A stretch of 64,000 nucleotides of DNA, taken from Cubamyces lactineus (lineage: Eukaryota; Basidiomycota; Agaricomycetes; Polyporales; Polyporaceae). The stretch lies in contig JACDTU010000006.1 in the NCBI GenBank assembly GCA_022376465.1, positions 434,001 through 498,000 on the forward strand. Reading direction: 5' to 3'. The position numbers and the translations under genes were made by a program. The notes beneath the pieces were generated by a model. That model made no database searches and was not told the origin of the DNA. It worked only from the letters and a program-made list of their open reading frames with translations. Positions 32,899 through 44,827 of the stretch are shown here, one piece after another. Every line of letters begins with the position of its first letter. The first letter of the stretch is position 1.

Positions 32899-35800
32899 AT
32901 GGACGCGACAGAGCTCGGGAGATGGACACGCTTCGCGGCCAAAGGTGGCATAGGGAAATGTACCGCTCTCCAAGACTGCATCGCGGAGCAGCCGGAAGAC
33001 CTTATGTTCATGAAGGTTCGTCCGACTTTCTTTTTCGCTAGACGACCCTGTAATCTAGGTCAAGCCGTATGAAAGATGGGGTCGTAGGCGGGAGCCAAGA
33101 CGGATTGCTTACCTCTGCACCGTGTAGGACGATGAAATCACAGTACTCATGCAGATTCCCGGTCAACCTGACCTCTACCTCGTAAGTATGTTCCTCGAAG
33201 TTGCTCACTGCAACAATCTCATGCTTCTCAGGGCTACTGCGAAGGCGTTGTAGGCAATTTCCGCGGCGATGCTGTCCGCTTCCATAGTCGCCTCAAGAAA
33301 CCCGTTCTGACCAAACGTCAGTCTGCGGTCTCCCCCATATCTCGCCCGTCTTCCTCGCAGAGTGCATTCACTGTCGCTGCTCGCGATAATCCGTCACCCG
33401 CGATAACGACCAGCATATCTTCGAGCAGCATCTCCGCCTCCCCGCTTTCACCCACCATCTCACCTCACCCGGAACGTTCGACGAGCTATGCTTCATCCTA
33501 TACGACCACATTATCATCCGCTCCTATCACGCCTGCTAAAGACAGCCAGGACAGCGCATCCATTGCTTCTGACGCAGGAGAAATGACAGCATCCCCGTCG
33601 CCCATACACCTCGGCGAAATCGCGAAGCAGCTTGCCGCTGATAGTTCTCTTGATTCACGGTTCGACACCTTCGATGAAAGCGCAGTCAATGTGTCCGTTA
33701 CGTCCGAAGATGCTGATGTCACTGTGCCCCCGTCGCCCATTCACCTTAGCGAGATTGCGAAGCAATTGGCTACCGACAGCCCCGTCGATCCTCGTTTTGA
33801 CTCTGTTGACAATAGCACGGCCCGATTCCCACAAGATCGCGATTCTAGTGTCTACGATGAAGAGGAGTCCAGTGCCCGCATCTCTGTGGCGCTCTCTGAT
33901 GGCGGGGCGGGGATCGGACTGTCGTTACTCCAAGACTTCGCTGGTGGCGGCGCAGACGCAGCTGCCGACGACGATGACGATGACGACGTCTCGGTACGGA
34001 GGACGCAGTCACCGGAATCGACTGTTGAAGGCCCACCAGGAACTGCACGATCCGATTCCCACTACTCGCAGTCACCTCGCAGCATCGTTCAACCTTCATT
34101 GTCAGCACGACCTGATTCTGCTGCTAGCTTCCCGCAACCACCGCCATCGGCACGTTCCGACTCTCAATACTCGGATTCTCCGCAGAGCAGTGCAGCTCCA
34201 CTACCCTCCGCTCACTCTGAGTCGGACTACGGCGGTGATGACTGGGAGGGCGCAGACGACATCTACGATGACTATCGCTACTCCAGGTATTCGATGGCCT
34301 CAAAGATGTCAAGGTTTTCGAAGGGGTCCATGTACACTGTCGCGTCCGCTTCTGCTGTGGTACCACCCATTCCGACGGAACATTCGCGCCCAAGCTTGGA
34401 CTCTATTCAACGTGAGAGTCCATCGGGACGCGAGCGAAAAGGCTCGAAAGAGACGGGAGCGTCGAAGTTGAGCGAGTCCGCGACGTCCGAGGACTTACTG
34501 ACCGCGGAAGGGCAAGGTGAAGAGGCTATGAGCAGGCTGCAAAAGAATCGACCGGCACCTTTGACATTCAAGAAAGAACCAGAGCCGTCACCGCTCCTGC
34601 ACGCAACGTTTGGCTCACCACAAGCTTCTCCAACGGCTCCGACGGCAACAACCGCTTCGTTCGCTTCCCCAACGCTAGTCTCTCCGGTATACCCAACGCA
34701 TACGGGCGCAGCGACAAATCTTCGAAATCGACTTGAGCGCGAACGGGACGCACAGGATGATGACCTGTCGTCTGACCGCGATGAGAGTGGACGGAATGAG
34801 CAACGTTTGGGCCAGAACCTCCTTGTCAGGGATCGTGAAGATGGCTCCCCTATGACTGCTGTCTCTCAGGCGGCGGAGATCGTGCATGAGTCTGAACCAA
34901 TACCTGAGGTTCCGCAATCTCCTCCTGCAACGTCCGCGAGTACTCCCGCTTCCCCGAGGCGGGAGGAGCAATCGGAAAAGCGCATGATGGTCATTGCGAA
35001 TGCCGATCCATCCCTCGACCAACCACCACCTCCACCATACAGTCTCACTGCACCTCCCGTGGCATCGTCCTCCCAAGCGCCCGCCCCATCTTCCTCGCCG
35101 CAACCAGGCCCGTCCGTTAGCCCCCCTACGCACCCTCAAGCTAGGCCTATCGATCCAAATAAGCAACAGGCGGGACCTCAAACGCGGCAGAGCCTCTTCC
35201 TTCCTCACCCCGGCGCGCCGAAACCAACCACCTCTTCCGCTGGACCGATGTATGGTCGACAACCTGCGCCGGCCGTCCCACCCACGCCTTCGGGCCCTCC
35301 ACCCGGTTCTGTTCACCACGTCTTGCATCTTGCGTTCGCAGCTCGACGCGAGGGTCGGCCTGCCCCTCCTACAATCTATGGTCGGTTCGAATACGACTTG
35401 TCCACATCGATTGGGCCTGTGCCTATCACGTTTAGCCTCGAACCCCAGAACAACGTCCCTGCTAATAGACCCATGCGACCACCGATGCCATGGACATCTA
35501 TGCCGCCTAGCCGAACGGGGTCGCCGGCATCGCAGATGAGCGTTGATCCATCCGGGAGACGCAGCACGGACCCGGTAGGGAGGCACAATGCCATGTCACC
35601 ACCAGCTAGACAGAATGCGATGTCACCGCCGGCCAGACAGAACGCCATGTCGCCGCCGGGTAGACAGAACGTCATGTCACCTCCCCTACCAGGTGCCACT
35701 CCACCACCCGCGACGACCGGCCAGCCTATTCCCAGAGCGAACTTCACTCCCTCGGTGCCCACCACACGGCCTCGATCAAGATCGTTCTCTGGGTTCACCA

Positions 35801-38047
35801 ACAGTTCTCAGGAGGAACGTATGCAAGCCCTGGCTCAGGGCAGGTGAGCACCGGGATGGCACAGCTTTGCGTAGATGCATGAATGCTCACGAGCCCTACA
35901 GTCGGGAAGAAGGGGCGAGTCCGCTGGCATCTGTCAAACCACTGCAGATCACAACAAAGCGCTCGAAGTCAGCGATGGCGACAACGACCACATCAGCGGC
36001 GAATGTTCCTGCTCCTCAACGCGCGACCGTCTCGCACTCGTCGTCGGTGGTACGAGGAGTGCATGCACCTTCGCCACTCTCGCTGTCGCAGAACAACGTC
36101 GTCGCAGTGCCGCCGCCTGTACGTTCCCCTCCGCCTCGTGCGTCCACGAACCCGCTCCCGAGCACGTCTTCCCCTCCCCATGCAGCGGACACGGTCGCTA
36201 CAGGCTCAGGCGCACAAATGGCGCGCGCTCTTTCGCTCGACCACGCCGCCGCCACGGTAGCACTGAACGCGAACGGAATCGGGCGCGGCTCCCCTGCGCC
36301 CCAAACGCAGTCTCCGCTGTCGGCGTTGCAGGAGACGATTGCGATGAGTTCCAGTCCGCCGCCGTCCCCGCGCTCGCCGAACGTTTTCCCAAAGGCATCG
36401 CCTGTGCTCCGGCACAGTCGTTCTGCTGTCCTGTCAACTGGCTCGAAGCTGTCTGAAGGCGTATCCTCCCCGCGGTCAGGGACCGCCTCTCTGCCACGTC
36501 CATCTGTCGATACGCAGCGTTCTGACTCGACGCCGCCTCCTATCACGTCCCCCGCCGACAGTACAACGGAAACGTCGTCTGTGCTCGGGCTGAAGATCAC
36601 GAAACGGAATCGACCTCAAATGCCGCCTCTGCGTTTGGTGACCAGCAAGGAATCTAACGGCCACGACCCCCGAAGCCCTACCTACAGTGTGAACACTATG
36701 AACACCAGCATCAGCGATTACGGCCCCGATCAAGAGACAGTACAGGTGCAAGACATGGATTTCGAACTGGTCAGGCCCAGTATCCCCGCGTCCCCTTTCG
36801 CTGGCAGCGTCGAGTCTCTACCTTTGCCCAGTCCGATGCGTGCAGACGGCTTCCTTCGGACAGACAGCCCGGCCATGTCCTCTGCATCTGGGTCAAGCTT
36901 TCGTCAGCCTGGCGAGCAGTCGCCGAACGAACTCAAGTCGCCCAAGGAAAACAGCGAGATCGAGGCTCATCGGCAACGGGAGCAGCGCTGGATCGCTGCG
37001 ATGTCATCTGTTCCTGCATCTCAGGCGCGCAAGAGCAAGAAGATCCGCAAGCTCGTGCTAGAAGGAGTTCCGGCCTCGGTCCGCTACCAGGTGTGGGCGA
37101 CGTTGACGGACAGCAAGGGCAAGCGGATGGAGGGGCTGTATCAGAAGCTGGCCCAGCGCGAGAAGGTTCCGGTATACGCAGAGATCGAGCGGGATATTCA
37201 GCAGTGCTTCACGGAGCATCCACAACTGAAGGATGGGTCGTTGGCGAAGCTGTTGCAAGCGTATTTGTCGATGGTGCCAGATGTTCAGTATAACAAAGGT
37301 CCGCCGATGACGAATCCGTCTAGGTGTTGCACTGCTCATATTCGCACACAGGTCTTGCACTCATAGCAGGCCAACTGCTGCTCCAGTCGCCAGAGGAAGA
37401 TGCTTTCTGGACGTTCATTTCACTCATGGATAGCCATCTACGGCCGTATTTCTCCAATTCGGTCCAACTGGAAGTCGATGCTTCACTTTTCGCTAAGGCA
37501 CTCGAGGCGAATGATCTTCCCTGCGCAAAGAAGGTCTTTGGGGACATGGCGATCGCGCCTGCTACTATATGTCGACCATGGTAAGTTTTTCGTATATCCA
37601 TTCTCATCGTAGTGATCTGACGGGCTCCCCAGGTTTATGGCTGTCTTCGCCGACACGCTTCCACCTGATTACCTACTTCGCGTCTGGGATGTGTTCTTAT
37701 TCGAAGGTACAATTCAGTTCTTCCCGACAAATTTCGTGATATATACTGACTACCCTGTAGGAGTTACGTTCCTCTTCCGAGCTGGCTTGGCTATCTTCAT
37801 CAGTTCCCGCCGATCAGTCCTCCAGTCGACCTCGCCCGACAGCGTCTTTGACGCCCTCTTCCACCCGCCTCTAGCAGCGCTTCCTGCCAGCCCTGACGCC
37901 TTCATCGAGCTAGCGTTCTCTGTTAAATTCAAGGACGACGACGTCCGCAAGCAGCGGAACAAGCTCGAGGCGCAAGTCAAGAGACGCACCCAGCCGCGTG
38001 CTTCCCCTCTCACCACCACTCCCACCATCTCACTCCCCAAAAGCTGA
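32899..38047 (+). CDS. SH3-TBC domain protein (putative Rab GTPase-activating protein)
   Basis: Seven exons (32899-33015, 33128-33181, 33232-35843, 35902-37298, 37352-37580, 37633-37706, 37761-38047) give 1589 residues. The N-terminus is an SH3-like domain split over the first three exons (ALQDCIAEQPEDLMF, DDEITVLMQ, GVVGNFRGDAVRF). A very long Ser/Pro-rich, probably disordered region follows, with a repeated SPIHL-x-EIAKQL motif, Pro-rich tracts and a short tandem repeat of RQNAMSPP near 35590-35690. The TBC domain is at the C-terminus (LVLEGVPASVRYQVW, LLLQSPEEDAFWTF, FADTLPPDYLLRVWDVFLFEG). The RVWD block matches TBC motif C. The usual catalytic Arg (IPxxxR) corresponds to VPASVR; the Gln-finger (YxQ) was not clearly seen. 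Likely role is control of a Rab in membrane or polarity traffic. Confidence 0.88.
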
Positions 38048-38612
38048 ACCCCTCAGGGTCACCGCTTCTCCGTTGAACATATGTCCCATCCAGTTGAATT
38101 CGTCTCTTCACATGCACGTATATACTATATACCACCATCGCATACTATGGCATCATCCAGCATAATGCACTCATGATTTCATGTAATCCCACTCGCTGTC
38201 GCTCTGCTGTCCCTAACATTCGGCATTCGGTTGATCTCGGTGTTGCGGTGTCGTACAATAGATGGCTGTTTCATTCATACCCCTTTCGCGTGTAAACCAG
38301 CAAAAAAGGCGATGGAAATGTGCACCTGTTTACCATCAGGTGGCATAGTTTCTCAGCTACTCCTTCGTTTAGTCAGACCGCACGCGTAGTGGTCAATTTG
38401 CGCTTGCGCGAATATGAACTATCAAATGTCATTATGCTGAGCTTTATGGCTCACTCCGATTAGCACACGCGCGTAAGATTCTTCATACAACCCGCAAAGA
38501 TCAACGGTGCAAACAATACGCGAAACACCCATCTACATCGTGTAGACTCGGACTGCATCTGACCCTAGACTACCATCCACGTGTAGCTACGCGCCGTAAG
38601 TCATGGACCGCG
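38048..38612. other. Intergenic between convergent genes
   Basis: Holds the 3' flanks of the SH3-TBC gene and the minus-strand F-box gene. No gene recognised. Confidence 0.55.
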
Positions 38613-40457
38613 TTATGGAGGTGGAACTGGGGGCGGACTCACTCTAAACTCAATCAACCGTTCCTCGTCCATCATGAATTGCACGCTCTTCCCTGCGCCG
38701 CTCTCGATTACTCTACTCGTCTCAATGAACGGCAGCGTGCTGCGGACATCCTCAGCGAATGGGTGGCACTGCAGTCCCTCCTGCGAGCCTCGCGCGATGA
38801 CGGTCGGATAGTCCACGAGGTCCATGTGCGCCTCCGCCTTCGAGCTATCTCGGAGCTCGGCCTCGTCGTCCACCATGGTCACACCACCACTTCTACACTC
38901 CTGGCTGTGGATCACAGACGCGATACGTGCAGGGTGCACGTTGAAGTCGTACACGGACACCATACTGCGCTCACCCATATGATGCAGACGGCTTTGTACG
39001 ACCCTCTGACCATGGACGTATCTAGTGCACATGTGCGATCAGCATGATCCGTAAATTACAGGTAGAAACGGGCGAGCGCACCGTGCGAACGGGGCATTCA
39101 TACTGTTTTGTGATAACACCCGAGTGTTCCAAGGGCCCCATTGCGCCCACGGGATGACTTCGGCAGTCTCTCCCCGCTGCTGCTCGTGAATGTACGATCT
39201 CAGATACCGACTGTAGACAAAGCCCATGTAGCGACTGGATATGCGGCGGTGGTTGTGAGTGACATATTGCGTCGTGAATACGATAAGATTGGACTCCTGA
39301 TCGATGGTGAATGGCCGGTCGCGCGGAGGTTCGGCCACGAGGGGGGTGGTCTCGAGCTCAAAGTGTGATATGTGCCAACCGTTCTCAATTCGTGGGAGTT
39401 GCAGGCGCACGCACGGCTGGAGTTCATTGAACAAGGTAGGCTCACTAGGAGAAACGCAGTCGACGCCCTCGAGGGAGTAGATGGCCAACTCGCCGCGGCT
39501 GGCATTTGAGAGAACGAATGCGCGGGGAGAGAGCCACGCGATGCTTGTCGTGTAGTATAGCAGGGAGGATCTGTGACCTTGCTGCTCAAACGCAAGTGAT
39601 CAGTGACGAACCGAAGGAAGTCGGGGAGGACCCACAATAATTGTCTTCCCTGTCTTCCAGTTCCATATGGTAATATGTACGGAGTTCCGCCACTCAATGA
39701 GGGCGACAAGGTCGTGCGCAATATGTAGGGCCATGATGAGTAGACTTCCTGTGCCATCGGGACGCAGGACGGGCTCAGTCGCCTGGGGGTGGGCGGTTTG
39801 GCTTGAAAGAGACCAGAAGTGGACTCTTTCGGGCAGATACCATGAGTATGTTGAGATTTACGCGAGAACCTGGCCGCCGCTTACCTTCCACGAGTGTCTA
39901 GCATCACCAAGAGGTCCTGGGTAGAATCTGCGGTGATGTCCAGTGCCTTTGTGTCCAGCGCACGGTAGGTGGATTCAGACTGCGGATGCTGGCTTGTGGG
40001 AAGCGTCGTTCTGTTCAATGCAACGACCCCAGTAGTGTCCTTCACGTTGAGTAACATGCCACCATGTAGTTCATAAGGCAAGGTTGACTGCGGGACCACT
40101 TCCTCTGGCTTGAGTGGCAACGTTCCAGACCAGTCGAGTGTCAGCCATCTAATTCGCCGTAGGAGGAGCTGTCTGAGCCGTTCGGAGGAGGAGAGCTTCC
40201 CAGGGAGTCCATCGGTGTACCCCTCAATCCCGAGTTCAATGAGATAGAGTAGTGCTGTGTTGGCTTCGACCAGCGCGTTTAGTGCGGTGCACACCTAGCG
40301 CAAAGGGAGTATGAACAAGATCCTAACGGCATAGGAAAGGGCGTTAAAGCTGTACCCGTCTACAAAGCACGATGTCTTCGTAATGCAGATAGCTCAAAAC
40401 TTGTACTAGAATCTCGCGCGGCAAGTCCAGGAACAACCTCCGACTTGGCATAGACAT
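38613..40457 (-). CDS. F-box protein with propeller-like C-terminal region
   Basis: A multi-exon gene. It starts MSMPSRRLFLDLPREILVQV at 40457, then LSYLHYEDIVLCRR, intron, VCTALNALVEANTALLYLIE: a complete agaricomycete F-box. Further exons contain the family pattern of short beta-rich blocks: YELHGGMLLNV, LVALIEWRNSVHI followed by TIWNWKTGK, then an exon with IAWLSPRAFVLSN and ELAIYSLEG, and a last exon with YVHGQRVVQSR and FMMDEERLIEFRV. These proteins are predicted substrate adaptors of SCF ubiquitin ligases; the substrate is unknown. It is head-to-head with a paralogue at 40953. Internal splice sites were only partly resolved. Confidence 0.78.
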
Positions 40458-40952
40458 GAATGGCGGGTACGTTGGTAGCAGGCCTGGTTAGGTTCAGGCG
40501 TGGGCTAGCGGGCGAAGGTCACTGAGGTTGCGGTTAGCAGTACTTTTGACCATGAGGTTCAAGCACAAGTTGCCGGTGGGTGCTGCTGGACATGCGGTAC
40601 CTACATGGTGGGAACTTGGCAATGGAAGGACCGCGCTGCCCGGAAGCATGAGGCCCATACGTTGTATACAATCTTGATAGTGCTATCACTAATTGATGTT
40701 ATAGCGGCTCTTACCGAGCTTACTATCCCGATAACAATAGATCTAATATCATGTAATGACAACTTAGAGCAGGCTACCCGTGCTGATAACGCAGTGCTTA
40801 TGATGGTCAACATAACATGACCGCATTGTTACTTACTTGATCGCACTTCAATATTCAATACTCACTCGCCACTGAGCCGTGAGTTCAGTGTCTGTGGCTT
40901 TTCCTCAGATCACCACAAGCACACCACCGTCCATTGCGATAGCATCGTTGCT
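40458..40952. promoter_or_regulatory. Shared upstream region of two divergent F-box genes
   Basis: 495 bp between the two start codons. About 40660-40870 is markedly AT-richer than the surroundings. No defined element recognised. Confidence 0.4.
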
Positions 40953-42901
40953 ATGTCCTCCCTATCATCTGGTCCTAGTGCCTCTCGTTTACTCAGCCTG
41001 CCCGGGGAATTACTTGTCGAGATCCTGAAGCTCTTGGATACGAAACATCTCCTACGCTGCCGTCTGGTGCGTGATTAAGGCATGACTCTCCACATGGCGA
41101 CAGAAGTTCATCGAAGACGAGTAGATATGTAGAGAATTCGAGGCTACTATCAAGGACTCCTTGCAGTTGCGATACAAGATCGAGCTTGAAGCAGAAGGAC
41201 TTGTTGATGGAGTCGGATGTCCGCTGCCTGTTGCCGAACGCTACAAACTGCTCATGGAAAGACGGAAAAGATGGCGGTGGCTCGACTGGTCGCAGGTTGC
41301 TGCTTTCCCTACACCAGCATTGTGTCAGGCCTACGAGCTCGTAGATGGCGTGTTCGCTTCGTCGATGTCTACGGGTCTCGGTGCCTCCCGCCATCTCTCC
41401 CTGACTCGCCTCCCAACGGCATCAGAACCAGCGAGAACAACGGAGTGGCAGGACCTGGGTGCCCCCATACGCGACTTTGCGATAGACCCTTCGCAGGACT
41501 TAGTAGCTCTGGTGATAGACGAAGACACACAGTGAGTGCTCGAGATTCGTGGGTTAAGGCATTGCCATGCGGGCTACAGTTAGGTTCCGAAACATGGGTC
41601 AGATAGTCAGCCTGCCGTTTGATTCCCTCTGCTGTTCGGCCTTACTATAGACATCTTCCTTTGTATTCCCATGTAAAGGAGGATCGCTGACCTTTCAAAG
41701 AGAGGACTCAGGCGCAAATCGCATCTGTGTTCACCTGCGAACGATGAGCGAGAACAAACCCCACCCGAACGCCGCGAAGACAGAGCTCTACGCCCCCATC
41801 TCCTTCCAAGTTGGCACCTCGTTCATTCAAATCGTTGACGATGTGATAGGCGTCTTCTTCTGGATCCATGGTCCCGGCCTCATTATATGGAACTGGCGAA
41901 CGGGCCGGACTGTGGTGGTGGGTGCCAGCTAGAGCAAGGTCATTGCTGCGATTGCAGGCTGCTCACCTGTTCCAACAGCAATGCCTTGAGTTTGACTTGC
42001 CCACGTCGGCCTATGACTTCGGTTTCCTTTCCAACCGAGCGTTCATGGTGACGGTCGCACACGGTCAAGGTTATATTGAAATATACACCTTCAACGCGGA
42101 TCTAGACGTCTCCGTGCAGACCCAATCGCCTCCAAGCACGGGCCGGCGACCTCCCGTACGCATCGCCACGCTGCTGCTTCCTTCGGTCAAACCTGGCAAG
42201 AACCTCCAACGATTCGCCACTCATTCCGGCCCTTTCGTCGGGCGTCCGACTCCTGGACGACCGTTTGAGACATCTCCGGACTGTAGGTTGCACGTCATGG
42301 AGCTGGGCTATGGCGATCACTTCGAACGATTCAGCCTTTTCGTGCGCAACCGCCATCTCCTGTCGTACATCCCGCCCGATTTGGGCTTCAGTGAGACCTA
42401 TATGCCGGTCACGGTGGCATGGGACGAATGGGGTCCTGAGAACACGCGGTTCGTGTCTATCATCGCACGATTCCAGTGGCTGAGGTACGTCGACATGACC
42501 TTTCTCTGCCGATCCTCCGTTCACCTCCTGGAAGGTATGTCCATGGGGAGCGCGTGGTCCTACCCCCAGTCCCAGGCGCCCCGAGTTCGCTCCTGTTGAC
42601 GTTGGACTTCAACGTACATTTGAAGCGCGTGGACGACCCGCTGCCGCTTGGGGATGGAGATGAGACAGTAATGTCTGACGGGGCTCCCCTCTCTTCCAAT
42701 ATCTTCCTGGAGCCTGTGGTTAGCAAGCTGCCGTTTATCATAAGGGCGAGAGTGCAGCCTCCAGTCGAGCAGGAGTACTCGGGATATATGATTGATCAAG
42801 ATCATCTGGTGGGGATGCGGGTGCGTAAAGTGTTCTTGTTGCCAACCTGGCGCTGCATGCTGAACATGCTTGTAGTCGGGGGATCATCCGGGTACTGTTG
42901 A
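40953..42901 (+). CDS. F-box protein, paralogue of the divergent neighbour
   Basis: Starts MSSLSSGPSASRLLSLPGEL at 40953. The F-box (SLPGELLVEILKLLDTKHLLRCRL) is followed by a 58-bp intron and ICREFEATIKDSLQLRYKIE, a strongly typical agaricomycete F-box continuation. Later exons match its neighbour block by block: LGAPIRDFAIDPSQDLVAL, DDVIGVFFWIHGPGLIIWNW, LSNRAFMVTVAHG, WDEWGPENTRF, then RYVHGERVV and YMIDQDHLVGMRV. The join into RYVHGERVV removes a GT-AG intron. The last residues differ from the neighbour. As for its paralogue, an SCF adaptor role is inferred from the domain only. Confidence 0.8.
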
Positions 42902-43126
42902 CCTGGACGTCTACACTTTCTGACTACCAATACAACTTTACAAGCGCGCTTGTGCATTTGTGTCAGACGCGCGTCCGTTCGGTCAAAGTAACCATAGGCT
43001 AGGGTATATGACGTCAATGGGGTACATCAAGCAATACTCGACGCTCGAGTGCCACAACTTGCTCACGACTACCACCATCTACCACAATCGCATACATCCC
43101 ACCCACGTACTGGAACCATCTACGGC

Positions 43127-44735
43127 ATGACAGACACGCTCATTACAATCCCTGGTGCTTCTGCTCACCACATCCTTGGACACACCGATGTCACTCTAGG
43201 CGCGGGCGACCTCAACATCGTTCCTACGGAGAGTGAGGGAAAGGTCCTATTGTTGACTGTCGGGAGCGCCGCGTTTGTCCTGGAGAAGGAGACAGAGTTT
43301 GGTACCATCGAAGACGATTCATGCGCATACGTGTTCAAGCCCAAGATGGACGGGGTCGGTGGAGGGTGAGCAGGCCGTGAACAGTGATTGCATGGTGGCC
43401 GCTTTGGCTCATTGACACATCAGGTACGTGAAGATGAGCTTGCCTGAGGGTGTCAAGGAGGACGGGTCACAGTTGTCGGAGTTGCAGACGAAGTTTGAGG
43501 AGATACTGGTCGAGCGCGGTATCCTGCAGGCCTCCGGGGAGAGTAGCGCGCGGAGTCGTATCAAGGCCGCCATCGCTTCGTAGGGCCGATTTTGCATGTA
43601 TAATGATGCCGTTTCGCTCATGAGTCAATCGCTGTGATACAGTCCGAAGGTCGAGTCTCTTGTGTCCATTCCTGGGGCTGTCGCAGCCCAGATCCTAGGG
43701 GAAGAAACAACTGTCCTTTCGGAGGGGATATTGTCCCTCGATGTGATCCCACAACCAGCAGCAGGCGACGCTACACAGCCACTATTGACTCTGACCGTCG
43801 GACACGCCACTTTCCCCCTGTACAAGACAACGGTTTTCGGCACTCTCGCAGACGACTCACGCACGTATCTCTTCCAACCCGAAGGACAGGATGTGGACCG
43901 AGGGTAATCCTCCTCGCCTCTGTCTTCAATAGCGCAGTGTAGCTGATGGAGGCTCGTTTTTAGCTTCGTCGGCATAGTACTTCCAGACGCCGTAGAACAG
44001 TCAGACACCGATCTCGCAGAGCTGCAGAACACGTTCGAACTGGTTCTGACCGAGTACGGTCTCTTGAAAGATGGATTCGAGGCTGCTGCAGACGAAGTGG
44101 GCCGGAGCATCCGAGAAGACTCGGCACGCACTGCACAACGGATCCGCGAAGCAAAGGACTTGTGAGTCGACGCCAGTAGTATTGACTGTCCGCCGGTATC
44201 TCACGTATACCTCTGGCATTACAGCTACTTGAAGACACATCCCCGAACAGTTGATCCGGTGCATGTCTCGAGTGCCGCTCGCAATCTCACAGGCAGCGGC
44301 GTTTCAGGGACCCAGTCACTCGCGAACGCCGCGCACTGGGTGTCCGGTGTAGTCACTTCCGCCGCCGCCTCTGCTGGCGGCTGGATCGCGAGCACGTTCG
44401 TGCCCACAGAGCCGGCTACCACCGAGAAGCTCAACTCTACCGCACGGGGCGTCTCGTCAGTCGTCTCTGGCGCGGCGGACGGCACGAAGGAGGTCAAGGA
44501 CACGCTGAAGGACGCTGCTGGCTCTGTCGTGGAGAACGACTATGGGGAGGAGGCGCGCGAGGTGTCGGGAAATGTGGGCCAGAGCGTCGGGAATGTGGGC
44601 GCGGTGGCGGGCGATGTGGCGACGGTGACGAGCGGGGCCGCGCTGGCTGTTGCTGGACTGCAGGGTGCGGCGGGGCGGCAGGACGAGGAGTTGAAATCCG
44701 CTGCACGGCAGGAGCATAGTCTTGCGGAAGAGTGA
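43127..44735 (+). CDS. Spartin/senescence-domain protein with duplicated N-terminal domain
   Basis: Five exons (43127-43365, 43424-43579, 43643-43903, 43964-44161, 44225-44735) join in frame to 454 residues. Two copies of one domain lie in tandem: ITIPGASAHHILGHTDVT to ELQTKFEEILVERGIL, then VSIPGAVAAQILGEETTV to ELQNTFELVLTEYGLL. Both contain LTVG-x-A-x-F and FGT(I/L)-x-DDS, and both are split by a phase-2 intron at the same place. The C-terminal exon is the senescence/spartin domain, rich in Ala, Gly and Val (AHWVSGVVTSAAASAGGWI, GVSSVVSGAADGTKEV). Spartin-like proteins associate with lipid droplets, endosomes or mitochondria; the fungal role is unclear. The TAG at 43580 is inside an intron, so this is one gene, not two. 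Confidence 0.85.
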
Positions 44736-44827
44736 TTCTAGCGCGTTCAATGGCATAGTGCTTGGACTGTGTATCATACCCAGAGTTCTCTACATTGTGA
44801 TTGTATTCTAGGTCGGATTGGTGTTCA

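Noticed and set aside
43127..44735. Two separate genes, a short one ending at 43580 and a start-less one after it
   Set aside because: A phase-2 intron with good ends (GTAGGG...GATACAG) joins them in frame, and the second part has no own start codon.
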